From: Tardiphaga robiniae
GTDB lineage: Bacteria > Pseudomonadota > Alphaproteobacteria > Rhizobiales > Xanthobacteraceae
Direction: 5' to 3'
Assembly: GCF_013359755.1 (NCBI RefSeq)
Contig: NZ_JABMCJ010000093.1
Location: 124,001 to 188,000 of the forward strand
DNA length: 64,000 nucleotides
In this document: in pieces, positions 41,160 through 49,596 of the stretch
Position numbering within the stretch: the first letter of the stretch is position 1
How the letters are laid out: every line of letters begins with the position of its first letter
Notes under the pieces: model-generated
Told to the model about the DNA's origin: nothing
Databases searched by the model: none
Seen by the model: the letters and a program-made list of their open reading frames with translations, nothing else
Program-made: the position numbers and the translations under genes

Positions 41160-41405
41160 TCAGCGACTGGCCACGAGACGCAGGCGCGGCTTCAGCGTAT
41201 TTTGCAAGTCGTCAGCAAGCTTGAGGACCCGCGGATCGCTGGAGCGGGCTGCGCAGGTTGAGAACTGATTGACTGAGCGGACAAGAGCCTCGCGTTCCTC
41301 GCGCGTAGGCGTGACATGCGGACTCGATAGGCGCAGCACCATCTGGCCAAGGCCGACGAGCAATTCATCGAGCGCCTTGTCGATCTTTGTGATCTGTTCA
41401 ATCAT
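41160..41405 (-). CDS. Small helical hypothetical protein
   Basis: 81 residues from ATG 41405, with GGAG at proper distance. The helical pattern IEQITKIDKALDELLVGLGQMVLRLSS suggests dimerising helices. No domain recognised. It is next to the PRC-barrel gene (95 bp). Confidence 0.6.
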   Translation of the reverse strand: MIEQITKIDKALDELLVGLGQMVLRLSSPHVTPTREEREALVRSVNQFSTCAARSSDPRVLKLADDLQNTLKPRLRLVASR

Positions 41406-41550
41406 CGCCATTACTCCACTGCTCGCACGCGTGTCCGTGCGACACCGCGTACATTCATGGAGAGGAAAGCGTCGGCTTTGCGAGCCGTTCCGATAACCGG
41501 CCCCTCATGGTGAATGAAACGTGAAGGCGGTATGGGGGTGCGTTAAGGCT

Positions 41551-41769
41551 TCACCCGGAGCTAATCGGCGCCTTGTCGCGGGGGAGCGTAGCGAAGCGAC
41601 GCGTATAGGGTGACGGTTTCATTTTGCGATGCGTCACGGGAATCATCTTGTCGCGTCCGTTGTGTTCATCGAAAGCGCGAAGCCGCTCTCGGATGAATTC
41701 GGGATGCGCCGCGTGAAAGGCCTGAAGCTGGCGTGCGAGTTGCGCACGGCGATAGCGAATGGGCATCAT
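41551..41769 (-). CDS. Small basic hypothetical protein
   Basis: 72 residues with GGAGGT directly upstream of two ATGs (41769 and 41766). Basic throughout: RYRRAQLARQLQAFHAAHPEFIRERLRAFDEHNGRDKM. The helical start and the good ribosome site support a real gene; perhaps nucleic-acid or membrane-surface binding. No family known. Confidence 0.6.
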   Translation of the reverse strand: MMPIRYRRAQLARQLQAFHAAHPEFIRERLRAFDEHNGRDKMIPVTHRKMKPSPYTRRFATLPRDKAPISSG

Positions 41770-41873
41770 GACGCACCTCCGGTCCGGAACCCGAGCGGTG
41801 AAATCTTACAGGCCCTGAAACCAACAAAAAAGCTTGGCGTTATTTGGCCGGTGGTGAACAGAAAGGGTATCAC

Positions 41874-42200
41874 ATGAAAAAAGCAGCATTGATCCTGGCC
41901 ACTGTCGCAGCCATCGGCACGACCGCCATGACGGCGCCTGCCGAAGCGCGCGGATGGGGTCGAGGTTGGGGACCGGGTCCCGCAATCGGCTTTGGTATTG
42001 CCGCAGGTGCGCTGGCCGCGGGGGCTTATGGTGCGTACGGACCGTACGGATACGGATATGGCCCACGCTATTATGGCTACGGTCCCGGCTACGGCTATTA
42101 CCGACCGCGCTATTACCGTCCGGCTTACTATGGCGGTTACTATGGTCCCGGCCCCTATGCCTATGGCCCGCGTTACTATCGCAGCTATGGTTATTGGTAG
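41874..42200 (+). CDS. Secreted glycine/tyrosine-rich protein
   Basis: 108 residues. Signal peptide KKAALILATVAAIGTTAMTAPAEA, then a mature part of GYGxGPRYYGYG and YYRPxYY repeats of low complexity. The family of small Gly/Tyr-rich exported proteins is common in Bradyrhizobium and often has no known function; roles in the surface or in metal binding are only guesses. ATG 41874 with AAAGGG upstream. A strong terminator follows. Confidence 0.75.
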   Translation: MKKAALILATVAAIGTTAMTAPAEARGWGRGWGPGPAIGFGIAAGALAAGAYGAYGPYGYGYGPRYYGYGPGYGYYRPRYYRPAYYGGYYGPGPYAYGPRYYRSYGYW

Positions 42201-42263
42201 GGCCGAACACGGCCCGGAGCATTGCTTCGGGCCTATTGCGCTGCACGTGCCTGACGCGCATTC

Positions 42264-42299
42264 AATAAAAAGCCCGCCAGAAATGGCGGGCTTTTTATT
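42264..42299. terminator. Strong bidirectional terminator
   Basis: A perfect 16-bp stem (42264-42279 with 42284-42299) with a GAAA tetraloop, with A-run in the left and T-run in the right arm. It ends the Gly/Tyr-rich gene (forward) and the gene at 42325 (reverse). Confidence 0.93.
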
Positions 42300-42324
42300 G
42301 GTCGCTGCTGCGAGCAGATCGTAG

Positions 42325-42510
42325 CTAGTGCCGCACGCGGCGCTCCTGACGGGGCGTCACGAACTCGTTCCAGTCGGTGGCCCGTACCTTTTCGATCGTG
42401 GTCTCGTAATAGTCTTCGCGTTCGCGCTGAAACTTCGCCTGTTTCTCGCGAAATTCTGCCACCCGGCGTTCCATGTCGGCGCGTGCCGCTGAAATTCTTT
42501 CTTCGTTCAT
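42325..42510 (-). CDS. Small charged coiled-coil protein
   Basis: 61 residues from ATG 42510, preceded by a purine-rich GAGAAGAGA. The helix RRVAEFREKQAKFQREREDYYETTIEKVR is amphipathic and ends ERRVRH. The pattern R-V-x-x-F-R/K-x-x-Q-x-x-x-x-x-E-R-D/E-x-Y-Y-E recurs in the C-terminus of the protein at 44238-44711, so the two are related. Function unknown. Confidence 0.65.
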   Translation of the reverse strand: MNEERISAARADMERRVAEFREKQAKFQREREDYYETTIEKVRATDWNEFVTPRQERRVRH

Positions 42511-42733
42511 TCTCTTCTCTTCGTTTCGCTCCCCAAGGAGAGCATCGATGCCGAATGCGGCATCAATCCGATCTTTGCAAGGCGACCGGTGGATAAGTCG
42601 CAGCGCGCAACGCTCACGCAAGCTGAGATCTCCCACACCGAATCAACGGCAAAACAAAACCTCGCATCACGGCTGTGAAGCGAGGTTGGATGTTCCAGCG
42701 CAGACGTAACGCCGCCGACGCCAAAGGATTCCG

Positions 42734-42901
42734 TTATTCAGCACTCTCCAATGCGAGCGCCTGTTCGAAATCCCGCATCCGCGCGTTGACCCAGTCTTCG
42801 TCCTGACAACTCAACAGCAGCATTTCTCGTTCTGCCTTGCGGCAGAATTCCGGATCCGGATCGATGCTTTTCCAAAGGTCGATACGTGCCTGCAAATCCA
42901 T
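42734..42901 (-). CDS. Small acidic hypothetical protein
   Basis: 55 residues from ATG 42901, with AGGGAGAC at proper distance. Pattern DLQARIDLWKSIDPDPEF, then EREMLLLSCQDEDWVNARMRDFEQALALE, helical and acidic. The longer frame from 42973 is not supported. No known domain. Confidence 0.6.
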   Translation of the reverse strand: MDLQARIDLWKSIDPDPEFCRKAEREMLLLSCQDEDWVNARMRDFEQALALESAE

Positions 42902-43178
42902 GTCAGTCTCCCTGTTTTCCAGCCGCGTATGCCCCGCCAACCCGGCGATTCCTGTGACGTCCCGATAAAACATTGGCGAATGATGTTCGCTGTTTGTTCT
43001 AGTTCAGGTCAGCCATTCTGTCCATCGGGATCTCGCTGCGGCAGATTGCACGGAAATTCTGCAGGGGAATGGTGCGATCCGAGATCCCGATTTTGATCGC
43101 GATGGAGAGTGTCATCGTCATCAGCTATAAGGCCGCTCGCTCGGGGCCTTTTGCTTCGGCGTCTGTCAGGAGAGCTGC

Positions 43179-43385
43179 ATGAGCAAGCAGGCAATGCGCG
43201 AAGAGGCCGAGCGTCTGATCCGCGAGACTATGGAGCGCAAGGCGCTGGTGGTGAAGCAGGGCGACACACGGATTATGACGACCTGCGGCAAGTGCGGCGC
43301 GGCGAACAAGGTCTCGGCGCCAAAGGGTGTCGCGCGGGTGTCTTTCACCTGCAAGGAGTGCGGTCACGAGCAGGTCACGCTCTGA
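43179..43385 (+). CDS. Zinc-ribbon protein
   Basis: 68 residues with AGGAGAG upstream. A helical start (REEAERLIRETMERKALVVK) is followed by TTCGKCGAANKVSAPKGVARVSFTCKECG, i.e. C-x2-C-x16-C-x2-C, a zinc ribbon. Similar small proteins include general RNA-polymerase- or ribosome-associated zinc proteins; the partner is unknown. Likely cytoplasmic. Confidence 0.8.
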   Translation: MSKQAMREEAERLIRETMERKALVVKQGDTRIMTTCGKCGAANKVSAPKGVARVSFTCKECGHEQVTL

Positions 43386-43546
43386 CCCTATGCTGAAACC
43401 GGAAATCGGCGCGAAAATTGCTTTGTGTTTCGCGGTGGTCCGGGGCAATAATTGCGGTAACGGCTCGGGGAGAGCCGACTGCAAAAATTGAAGGGCGTGA
43501 GCGATTACCCTTGGACCGGTGCGTATTTGCTGTGTTGGGGACGACC

Positions 43547-43795
43547 ATGCGTTTTTGGGTTTTGGGGACTTTCGGAATTTCTCTGGTGGCGTTGGCCACA
43601 CCTTCCGCCGCTCAGTCCATTCGGACAGCTGAACCGCTCATCCTGGCGCCTTACGAGAGCGCGCTGGTCCAGGACGGTTCATGTGCCGCTGGCAAGATCT
43701 TGAAGGTGACCGGCGCCATTCGTGGCCTGCGCCGCAAGAAGCTGTGCATCCCGCTCAATGAGATCCAGGCCTCGCTGGGCTCGGTGGTTCAGTAG
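43547..43795 (+). CDS. Small secreted protein (DUF6719-like)
   Basis: 82 residues. Signal peptide RFWVLGTFGISLVALATPSAAQ, then VQDGSCAAGKILKVTGAIRGLRRKKLCIPL with two Cys, similar to the DGxCPxGxIKxVTGG...R.RxCIP pattern of the DUF6719 family of rhizobia. Probably periplasmic with one disulfide. Function unknown; family call from memory. Confidence 0.65.
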   Translation: MRFWVLGTFGISLVALATPSAAQSIRTAEPLILAPYESALVQDGSCAAGKILKVTGAIRGLRRKKLCIPLNEIQASLGSVVQ

Positions 43796-43914
43796 CCGCC
43801 CGCGGCAAGACTTCTTGCTTTGACTGGACGACTTTCCGAGATCGCATCAATCGCCTGTTAACGTTGGAGTGTGCACTCGCTTGGGCTGTGCGGGCGACGT
43901 GTTACCCTGCCGGC

Positions 43915-44112
43915 ATGATCAGTCTCGTCCCAGTCGCCGCCGTCCTGGCGTCCGAACGTGGCGTCCGGCCGGCGCCGGTGATCGATTCCAGTGATGCTTC
44001 CCAGCGCGACTATTGGGCCTATCGGCTCAGTGTCTCGCCGACCGAACTGAACGCTGCAATCGAAAAGGTCGGCTCGTCGGTTGCCGCCGTGCGGCGACAC
44101 CTCGGCAAATAA
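43915..44112 (+). CDS. DUF3606-like protein (second copy)
   Basis: 65 residues. After a 20-residue nonconserved start the body DASQRDYWAYRLSVSPTELNAAIEKVGSSVAAVRRHL matches DUF3606, like the gene at 40445 (YWTHQLGVSREQLQAAVEKVGNAAAAVRKEL). The start at 43915 is uncertain; a GTG-type or later ATG-like codon is possible. Function unknown. Confidence 0.7.
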   Translation: MISLVPVAAVLASERGVRPAPVIDSSDASQRDYWAYRLSVSPTELNAAIEKVGSSVAAVRRHLGK

Positions 44113-44237
44113 CCCGAACCGGCAGGTCGTCCCCCCTCGCGTTGAAGCTCCAGCAAGTCGAAGCCCGCAAGGCGAAAGCCCCGCCGGGGGAGGACGGGGC
44201 TTTCTGAAAACAGAGCATCGGGGAAACTGCTCCGGCC

Positions 44238-44711
44238 TTACAACCGGTCGCACCCGGAATCGTTCCGCAGCGTTGTTCGGATACGCGTCTGCATGGCTTC
44301 GTAATAGACGTCGCGCTCGTGGATCATCTGGGCTTGGCGAGCCTTGAACGAAGCAACGCGCTTGAGGATCTCGGCCCGCTCAGATGGGCCCGAATAAAGC
44401 GGATCTCTCCGGGCAGGAGATGGCACGTTGGTTGGAACTGCAACAGGAACGTCCTGCGAACTGCGCTCTGAGGTTTCAATTGCTGCGTTCGCCGCATGTA
44501 CAATCAGAGCAGGAGCCATCAAACGATCTGCGTCCACGGTGGCAGGCGAGGTGACGGTTTCCGTTGAATCGGACGCGTGCGACGGCGCGTGGCTCGGCGG
44601 TTGCCAGATGTTCAGTCGCTGGGCCGCGACCGGATGCGCGGCGGCGACCTCCTGTACGAATGCGAGCGTCTGCGCGACCAGTCGGTCACGCTCTTCTTTC
44701 CAAGATGCCAT
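44238..44711 (-). CDS. Hypothetical protein with C-terminal ERDxYYE helix
   Basis: 157 residues from ATG 44711. N-terminal helix (ASWKEERDRLVAQTLAFVQEVA), a Pro/Ser/Thr-rich linker, and a C-terminal helix AEILKRVASFKARQAQMIHERDVYYEAMQTRIR that resembles the short protein at 42325-42510. It contains no recognised domain. Near a set of small stress-type genes. Confidence 0.6.
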   Translation of the reverse strand: MASWKEERDRLVAQTLAFVQEVAAAHPVAAQRLNIWQPPSHAPSHASDSTETVTSPATVDADRLMAPALIVHAANAAIETSERSSQDVPVAVPTNVPSPARRDPLYSGPSERAEILKRVASFKARQAQMIHERDVYYEAMQTRIRTTLRNDSGCDRL

Positions 44712-44864
44712 GACGCGTTTCCCCAATCCCGCATCCATTCTCTGCGAAGCGTGAGCTCGACGTCAATTGAATTGCATCCATCATGATGTCTTCGGTGGAT
44801 GATCTCTCTGCCGCGCTTGCGGCGCATGGATGTTACCGCTAGTTCGGAACAAACGGAGATTTCC

Positions 44865-45104
44865 ATGGCCAAGATCGATCTGGACTCACTGAGCATCGAG
44901 GAACTTGCGGCACTGCGCGATCATGCATCCGACAAGCTGGCGGAAAAAGTTGCTGCGCGTCAGTCTGAGCTCGAAGCCGAGCTGGATAAGCTCGCGCAGT
45001 ACGGCAAGTCCGTGAAGAAGTCTCAGGCAACACCGGTGGCAAAGCCGAAGAAGGACGATCTGCCGAAGAGCGAGCTCTCCGCCGATGTCTCGCGGGCTGC
45101 ATAA
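44865..45104 (+). CDS. H-NS-like oligomerisation-domain protein without DNA-binding domain
   Basis: 79 residues from ATG 44865 (GGAGA upstream). KIDLDSLSIEELAALRDHASDKLAEKVAARQSELEAELDKLAQ mirrors the N-terminal part of the H-NS protein at 45282 (DIKSLSVPELLALREDIDKQLQAH...). The C-terminal part is basic and lacks the H-NS KYR...TWTGRG DNA-binding motif. Truncated H-NS-type proteins can co-oligomerise with full-length ones and modulate silencing, which is a plausible role here. Confidence 0.7.
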   Translation: MAKIDLDSLSIEELAALRDHASDKLAEKVAARQSELEAELDKLAQYGKSVKKSQATPVAKPKKDDLPKSELSADVSRAA

Positions 45105-45281
45105 AGATTTCGCAAATCGGTATTTGATTACTTAAGGGCGGAGCTCATTTCAGATTCGCCCCGATATTTGATTTTGATGTGGTGTTTTGACACCGCCCGC
45201 ATTTCATTTAATTGACGCACGCTGGCGCGTATTTTGCGCGCCTTGGGAAGGAGTGCGGACGCATTTGATCGGAGCTTGTTT

Positions 45282-45596
45282 ATGCCGGCCCTTGATATCA
45301 AATCTCTTTCGGTTCCCGAACTCCTCGCATTGCGGGAGGATATCGACAAGCAACTGCAAGCCCACCGTGCCGAATTGCAGGCGCAACTCGCACAGATCAG
45401 AAGCGTCGATGGCAAAACCAGCCGTGTCAAAGGCATCAAGGTTGCGGCGAAGTATCGCCATCCCAAGACCGGAGAGACTTGGACCGGGCGCGGCGGTGTA
45501 GCGGGCTGGCTCGCGAAGGAGATCGCCGCCGGTCGCAAGCGGGAAGACTTTTTGATCGACAAGCCCGCAAGGAATGGACGCGCCAAAGCGAAATAG
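45282..45596 (+). CDS. H-NS family nucleoid-associated protein
   Basis: 104 residues. N-terminal oligomerisation helices DIKSLSVPELLALREDIDKQLQAH, then the C-terminal H-NS motif KYRHPKTGETWTGRGGVAGWLAKEI with T-W-T-G-R-G. These proteins bind curved AT-rich DNA and silence horizontally acquired genes. The start at 45282 has CGGAG upstream. The neighbouring half-size homologue at 44865 is its likely partner or antagonist. Confidence 0.93.
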   Translation: MPALDIKSLSVPELLALREDIDKQLQAHRAELQAQLAQIRSVDGKTSRVKGIKVAAKYRHPKTGETWTGRGGVAGWLAKEIAAGRKREDFLIDKPARNGRAKAK

Positions 45597-45700
45597 ATCC
45601 AGGAAACGTGGCGACGAAGCGAAACATGCGTTGATCCCGGCATGGTACCGGATCCCGGTCTGCGGCATTGTCGTCGGATCACTTCCTCTCGGACCTTCCA

Positions 45701-46462
45701 ATGATTGCAACTGACCTTCGCACTGGCGTGGATCGTCTTGGCGAGATGATCGCCGAGGCGAGAACCATCGTGCCGTTCACCGGCGCGGGGATCTCGACCG
45801 AAACGGGCATTCCCGATTTCCGTTCGCCTGGTGGCTTGTGGACCCGTAACCGGCCAATTCCGTTCGACGAGTTCGTCGCCAGTCAGGATGCGCGCGATGA
45901 AGCCTGGCGCCGGCGCTTTGCGATGGAAGAGACATTCGCTGCCGCCAAGCCTGGTCGCGGGCATCGCGCGCTCGCCTCACTCTACAAGGCCGGCAAGATT
46001 CCCGCTGTGATCACCCAAAACATCGACAACTTGCATCAAGCGTCCGGCTTCAAGGCTGATGCTGTGATCGAGCTGCACGGCAATACGACCTATGCGCGCT
46101 GCATCGGTTGCGCGAGGCGCTATGAGCTCGATTGGGTGAAGAGCAGATTCGATTCCGAAAGACAGGCGCCAGACTGCACGGTATGCGGCGAGCCCGTGAA
46201 GGCTGCGACGATCTCATTCGGTCAGGCGATGCCTGAAGATGAGATGCGTCGCGCAGCTGAGCTATCGCAGCACTGCGATCTGTTCATTGCGATTGGATCG
46301 TCACTCGTCGTGTGGCCCGCAGCGGGATTCCCGATGATGGCGAAACATGCCGGTGCACGTCTTGTCATCATCAACAATGAGGCGACCGAGCAGGACGATC
46401 ACGCTGACCTTGTCATTCGCCATGATATCGGCGAAACGCTCGGACCGTTCGTCGGAAATTGA
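45701..46462 (+). CDS. cobB: NAD-dependent protein deacetylase, SIR2 family (CobB type)
   Basis: 253 residues from ATG 45701. Sirtuin motifs: FTGAGISTETGIPDFRSPGGLW (NAD-binding), TQNIDNLHQASG, ELHGN (catalytic His), the zinc knuckle CIGC and CTVCG, and IGSSLVVWPAAGFP, NNE. It removes acetyl (and longer acyl) groups from lysines, for example of acyl-CoA synthetases, with NAD as cosubstrate. The alternative start 45668 is not supported. Soluble. Confidence 0.95.
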   Translation: MIATDLRTGVDRLGEMIAEARTIVPFTGAGISTETGIPDFRSPGGLWTRNRPIPFDEFVASQDARDEAWRRRFAMEETFAAAKPGRGHRALASLYKAGKIPAVITQNIDNLHQASGFKADAVIELHGNTTYARCIGCARRYELDWVKSRFDSERQAPDCTVCGEPVKAATISFGQAMPEDEMRRAAELSQHCDLFIAIGSSLVVWPAAGFPMMAKHAGARLVIINNEATEQDDHADLVIRHDIGETLGPFVGN

Positions 46463-46607
46463 TGCGCATCTGATTCGTTTGAGCGCAAGCTGTTCATAGC
46501 TGTCACTGTGTTCGTTTTTTGTCTTTGCTGATCAGGCGACAGTGTTATCTTCGAATCGAAAGATTCGCACCGCGCCATCGTGAATTAGCTTCGATGGGGC
46601 ATGTGAG

Positions 46608-47315
46608 ATGGCGCTGACAGGGCTGACAGCGCAAATGATAGTGGGATCCGGGGCCATGGGGTCGGACGCATTTGAGTCCAAGCGGTTGGGGGGACTGATT
46701 CCCGGAGCGGGTGGTCCGCGACCAGGGAATGAGCTTTCAGGCAACGCAAGCCGCGACGCACTCGACCCCTTTGCGGGTGTCGGCGAAGGCAACGCCGTCG
46801 ATCTCGTCGAGATCTGCGGTGTTATCAAGTGGTTCGATGCTTCCAAGGGTTATGGCTTCATCATTCCTGACAATGGCGCAGCCGACGTGCTCCTGCATGT
46901 GACCGTGCTTCGCCGCGACGGCTACCAGACGGCCTATGAAGGTGCCCGTGTGGTCGTTGAATGCACCCAGCGGTCCAAGGGCTATCAGGCTTTCCGCGTT
47001 GTCTCGATGGACGAGTCGACTGCCATCCATCCGGCGCAGATGTTGCCGCCGCGCACCCATGTCAGCGTGACGCCCACCAGTGGCCTCGAGCGGGCGCAGG
47101 TGAAGTGGTTCAACCGGCTGCGTGGCTTCGGCTTCCTCAGCTGCGGCGAAGGCACGCCGGATATCTTCGTCCACATGGAAACCCTGCGCCGCTTCGGCAT
47201 GACCGAGCTGCGTCCCGGCCAGTATGTGCTGGTGCGCTTCGGGCCCGGCTCCAAGGGCATGATGGCTGCCGAGATCCAGCCCGAAGGCGGTACGCCGGGT
47301 CTTTCGTCGCACTAA
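46608..47315 (+). CDS. Double cold-shock-domain protein
   Basis: 235 residues. After a 65-residue Gly/Ala-rich start there are two CSDs: [29 protein letters not shown] (about 69-97) and [27 protein letters not shown] (about 162-188), both with the RNP1-like K-G-Y/F-G-F-I and RNP2-like D-V/I-L/F-V-H. Twin CSD proteins of alphaproteobacteria bind single-stranded RNA or DNA, acting in cold or stationary stress. ATG 46608 gives an unusual extension that may start later. Confidence 0.9.
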   Translation: MALTGLTAQMIVGSGAMGSDAFESKRLGGLIPGAGGPRPGNELSGNASRDALDPFAGVGEGNAVDLVEICGVIKWFDASKGYGFIIPDNGAADVLLHVTVLRRDGYQTAYEGARVVVECTQRSKGYQAFRVVSMDESTAIHPAQMLPPRTHVSVTPTSGLERAQVKWFNRLRGFGFLSCGEGTPDIFVHMETLRRFGMTELRPGQYVLVRFGPGSKGMMAAEIQPEGGTPGLSSH

Positions 47316-47438
47316 GCCGTCTACGGTTTTCCAAGTTTCTTGCGGGTTTCCTGCCAGCCTTACGGTCTGAGGGCTATCACGCGGCTGTGCATCACGACCG
47401 TCTGGCGCTGGCACGCGTCGTCAGGCTAGGGTCGCTCC

Positions 47439-47463
47439 GCCCGGCGTCCTGACCGGGCTCTTT
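47439..47463 (+). terminator. Possible terminator of the cold-shock gene
   Basis: Stem GCCCGG / CCGGGC (47439-47444 with 47453-47458), 8-base loop, then TCTTTG. Only six pairs and a short T-run, so it is weak. Confidence 0.4.
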
Positions 47464-47479
47464 GCGTGGATTGCCCTTC

Positions 47480-47959
47480 ATGAGTCTGTTTCGCTTCGCC
47501 GCCCGCTGCCGCCTCTCGATGCTGGCGGTGATCGCCGCTCTGGCCCTTGTCGGCCCTTACAAGCCAGCCGCAGCCGCCGAATTCCAGCCGCTCGAAATCG
47601 TCACCAAGTCAGGTGTGCGGATGTTCTCCGTCGAAATCGCCAAGACCGACGAGGAGCGGGCGACCGGTCTGATGTACCGCAAGGAGCTCGCGGACGGCCG
47701 CGGCATGCTGTTCGACTTCACGCCGGAGCAGCAGGTCTCCATGTGGATGAAGAACACCTTCGTTTCGCTCGACATGGTCTTCATTACCGGCGACGGCCGG
47801 GTGCTCCGGATCGCGGAGAATACCGAGCCACAATCCCTCAAGATCATTTCATCGGGAGGCCCCGCACGGGCTGTTCTCGAAGTGGTTGCAGGCACCGCCA
47901 AAAAATACGGAATCGCGCCGGGAGACCAAGTGGTCCATCCGTTGTTCAAGAAGCGCTAA
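47480..47959 (+). CDS. DUF192-family exported protein
   Basis: 159 residues from ATG 47480. Signal peptide RLSMLAVIAALALVGPYKPAAAAE, then FSVEIAKTDEERATGLMYRKEL, GMLFDFTPEQQVSMWMKNTFVSLDMVFI and LEVVAGTAKKYGIAPGD, the DUF192 pattern with W-M-K-N-T. These are short periplasmic proteins of unknown role, sometimes linked with cold-shock genes as here. A tRNA-Pro gene follows 22 bp later on the reverse strand. Confidence 0.9.
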   Translation: MSLFRFAARCRLSMLAVIAALALVGPYKPAAAAEFQPLEIVTKSGVRMFSVEIAKTDEERATGLMYRKELADGRGMLFDFTPEQQVSMWMKNTFVSLDMVFITGDGRVLRIAENTEPQSLKIISSGGPARAVLEVVAGTAKKYGIAPGDQVVHPLFKKR

Positions 47960-47980
47960 GTCATTGAATATTATGGGGGA

Positions 47981-48057
47981 TGGTCGGGGCACTAGGATTC
48001 GAACCTAGGACCTGCGGTACCCAAAACCGCCGCGCTACCAGGCTGCGCTATACCCCG
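47981..48057 (-). tRNA. tRNA-Pro (anticodon TGG)
   Basis: 77-nt cloverleaf on the reverse strand: acceptor CGGGGTA..., D-loop AGCCTGGTAGC, anticodon stem GCGGT/ACCGC with loop TTTGGGT (TGG), T-loop GTTCGAATC, encoded CCA at 47981-47983. No island has used it as far as the flanks show. Confidence 0.95.
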
Positions 48058-48148
48058 ACGATGCGGTGTCGATACACGCTTAGGCCGGGGGCAGCAAGGC
48101 ATCTGCCGGCGATTTCTCGCCTGTCCCGCACCATGTTCGACAACGGGT

Positions 48149-49333
48149 CTATTCTGCGGCTTTCGACGGCGATGCCTGCTGTTCTGACGTTGCGGGAGCT
48201 GCCGGCTTCGGCAACGGCTTGTCCTGCTTCTTCGACCACGAGATGTAATAGGCCACGCCGGTCATGATGCCGATGCCGGCGGCGCTGACGAATATTTGCG
48301 CCAGCAGCGAGCCCGACGACATCATCAGCTGGAAGTGGCCGACGAAGGACAGGAACACGCCGACGCAGAATACGGCGAGCGACTGCTGGCCGCATTTGAT
48401 GAGCGGCTGAAACACCGGCCACTCCAGGCCTTTCCATTCCTTCGGCACGAAGCGGGTGACGAAGAAGGCGATGATCACGAAATGCAGCACGCGATAGGGC
48501 GCAAGGTTGGTCTTGTCGTTCGGATTGAACGCGTCGAACAACCAGTCCGGCATGATCATGTGGCCGGTGTCCGGGAAGCGACCGGCCATGGTCATGACAA
48601 GCGAGAACAAGAGATAGGCGATACCGAAATACAGCAGCACCTTGGAGCGGATCACCGAGCGTGACTCGAGCGCGCCGCCGAGCGCGAACCAGGCGCCGAA
48701 CACAAACAGTAATTGCCAGGTGAACGGGTTGAAGTACCAGACGCCGTAGGGATAGGCGGGCAGATTCCAGCCGAACTGGCGTGCCGCGAAATACAGCGCC
48801 AGCGACGCCAGCATCGTCAGATCCGGCTTGCGCAGCATCATCCACAGCACCGGCGGGAACAGGCCCATCAGCACAATATAGAGTGGCAGCACGTCGAGGT
48901 TGAGCGGCTTGAACTTGAGCAGCAGACCTTGCGTCAGTGTCTGGATCGGATTGTCGACCAGACCGGCAACGTTGAACTCGTTGATGATGTCGGGGTCGTT
49001 ATAGCGCTGCGCCACATAGCCGATGGCGGCGATGTAGATCACGAACAGGATAACGTGGGCGACATAGAGCTGCCAGACCCGCTTGGTGAGGCGCGTAGCG
49101 CCGACGATGAAGCCGCGCTCCAGCATCATCTTGGCGTAGACAAAGGACGCCGTGTAGCCGGAGATGAAGACGAACAGGTCGGCGGCGTCGGAGAAGCCAT
49201 AGTTCCGGGTGGTGACCCAGTTCACCACATTGTCGGGGATGTGATCGAGGTAGATCGCCCAGTTGGCGATGCCGCGGAACAGGTCCAGCCGAAGGTCTCG
49301 GCCTTTGGGGGGAAGGATGGCGTGAATATCCAT
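48149..49333 (-). CDS. opgC: OpgC-domain membrane protein (glucan succinylation / acyltransferase-3 type)
   Basis: 394 residues with about ten membrane segments. N-terminus RDLRLDLFRGIANWAIYLDHIPDNVVNWVT is the OpgC/acyltransferase signature (D-x-x-R-G...H), then SDAADLFVFISGYTAS. OpgC adds succinyl groups to periplasmic glucans, giving them negative charge. The C-terminus ends with a Lys/Pro-rich cytoplasmic tail. It lies 91 bp from tRNA-Pro. Confidence 0.9.
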   Translation of the reverse strand: MDIHAILPPKGRDLRLDLFRGIANWAIYLDHIPDNVVNWVTTRNYGFSDAADLFVFISGYTASFVYAKMMLERGFIVGATRLTKRVWQLYVAHVILFVIYIAAIGYVAQRYNDPDIINEFNVAGLVDNPIQTLTQGLLLKFKPLNLDVLPLYIVLMGLFPPVLWMMLRKPDLTMLASLALYFAARQFGWNLPAYPYGVWYFNPFTWQLLFVFGAWFALGGALESRSVIRSKVLLYFGIAYLLFSLVMTMAGRFPDTGHMIMPDWLFDAFNPNDKTNLAPYRVLHFVIIAFFVTRFVPKEWKGLEWPVFQPLIKCGQQSLAVFCVGVFLSFVGHFQLMMSSGSLLAQIFVSAAGIGIMTGVAYYISWSKKQDKPLPKPAAPATSEQQASPSKAAE

Positions 49334-49596
49334 GGGTGCCGCTTCAGGAGCCCTTCGTGATGCCGAATTGCGAGATCAGATAGACCGCTTCGTGCCCCGA
49401 TTGTCACGACGCCGTGGAACGAATATACACAATAACGAAGCCGCCAAACGACGGAATCACGGATCAAATTCGTGACAAATGGATATACCAGCCCCGCCGT
49501 TTTCACCAATTTGTCGCAGTGTCGCAGCTGACCAAGGCCGATCCCGAGACGCTAATCCCGAGACGAAGGCCCATCCTTAAAAGGCTATCGCATTCC

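Noticed and set aside
41874-42200. Tandem-repeat DNA element
   Set aside because: The repeats are codon repeats of a Gly/Tyr-rich protein with signal peptide, not a DNA-level repeat array.
43125-43155. Short hairpin AAGGCC...GGCCTT with T-run
   Set aside because: Six or seven pairs only, in front of the zinc-ribbon gene with no gene ending there; not called as a terminator.
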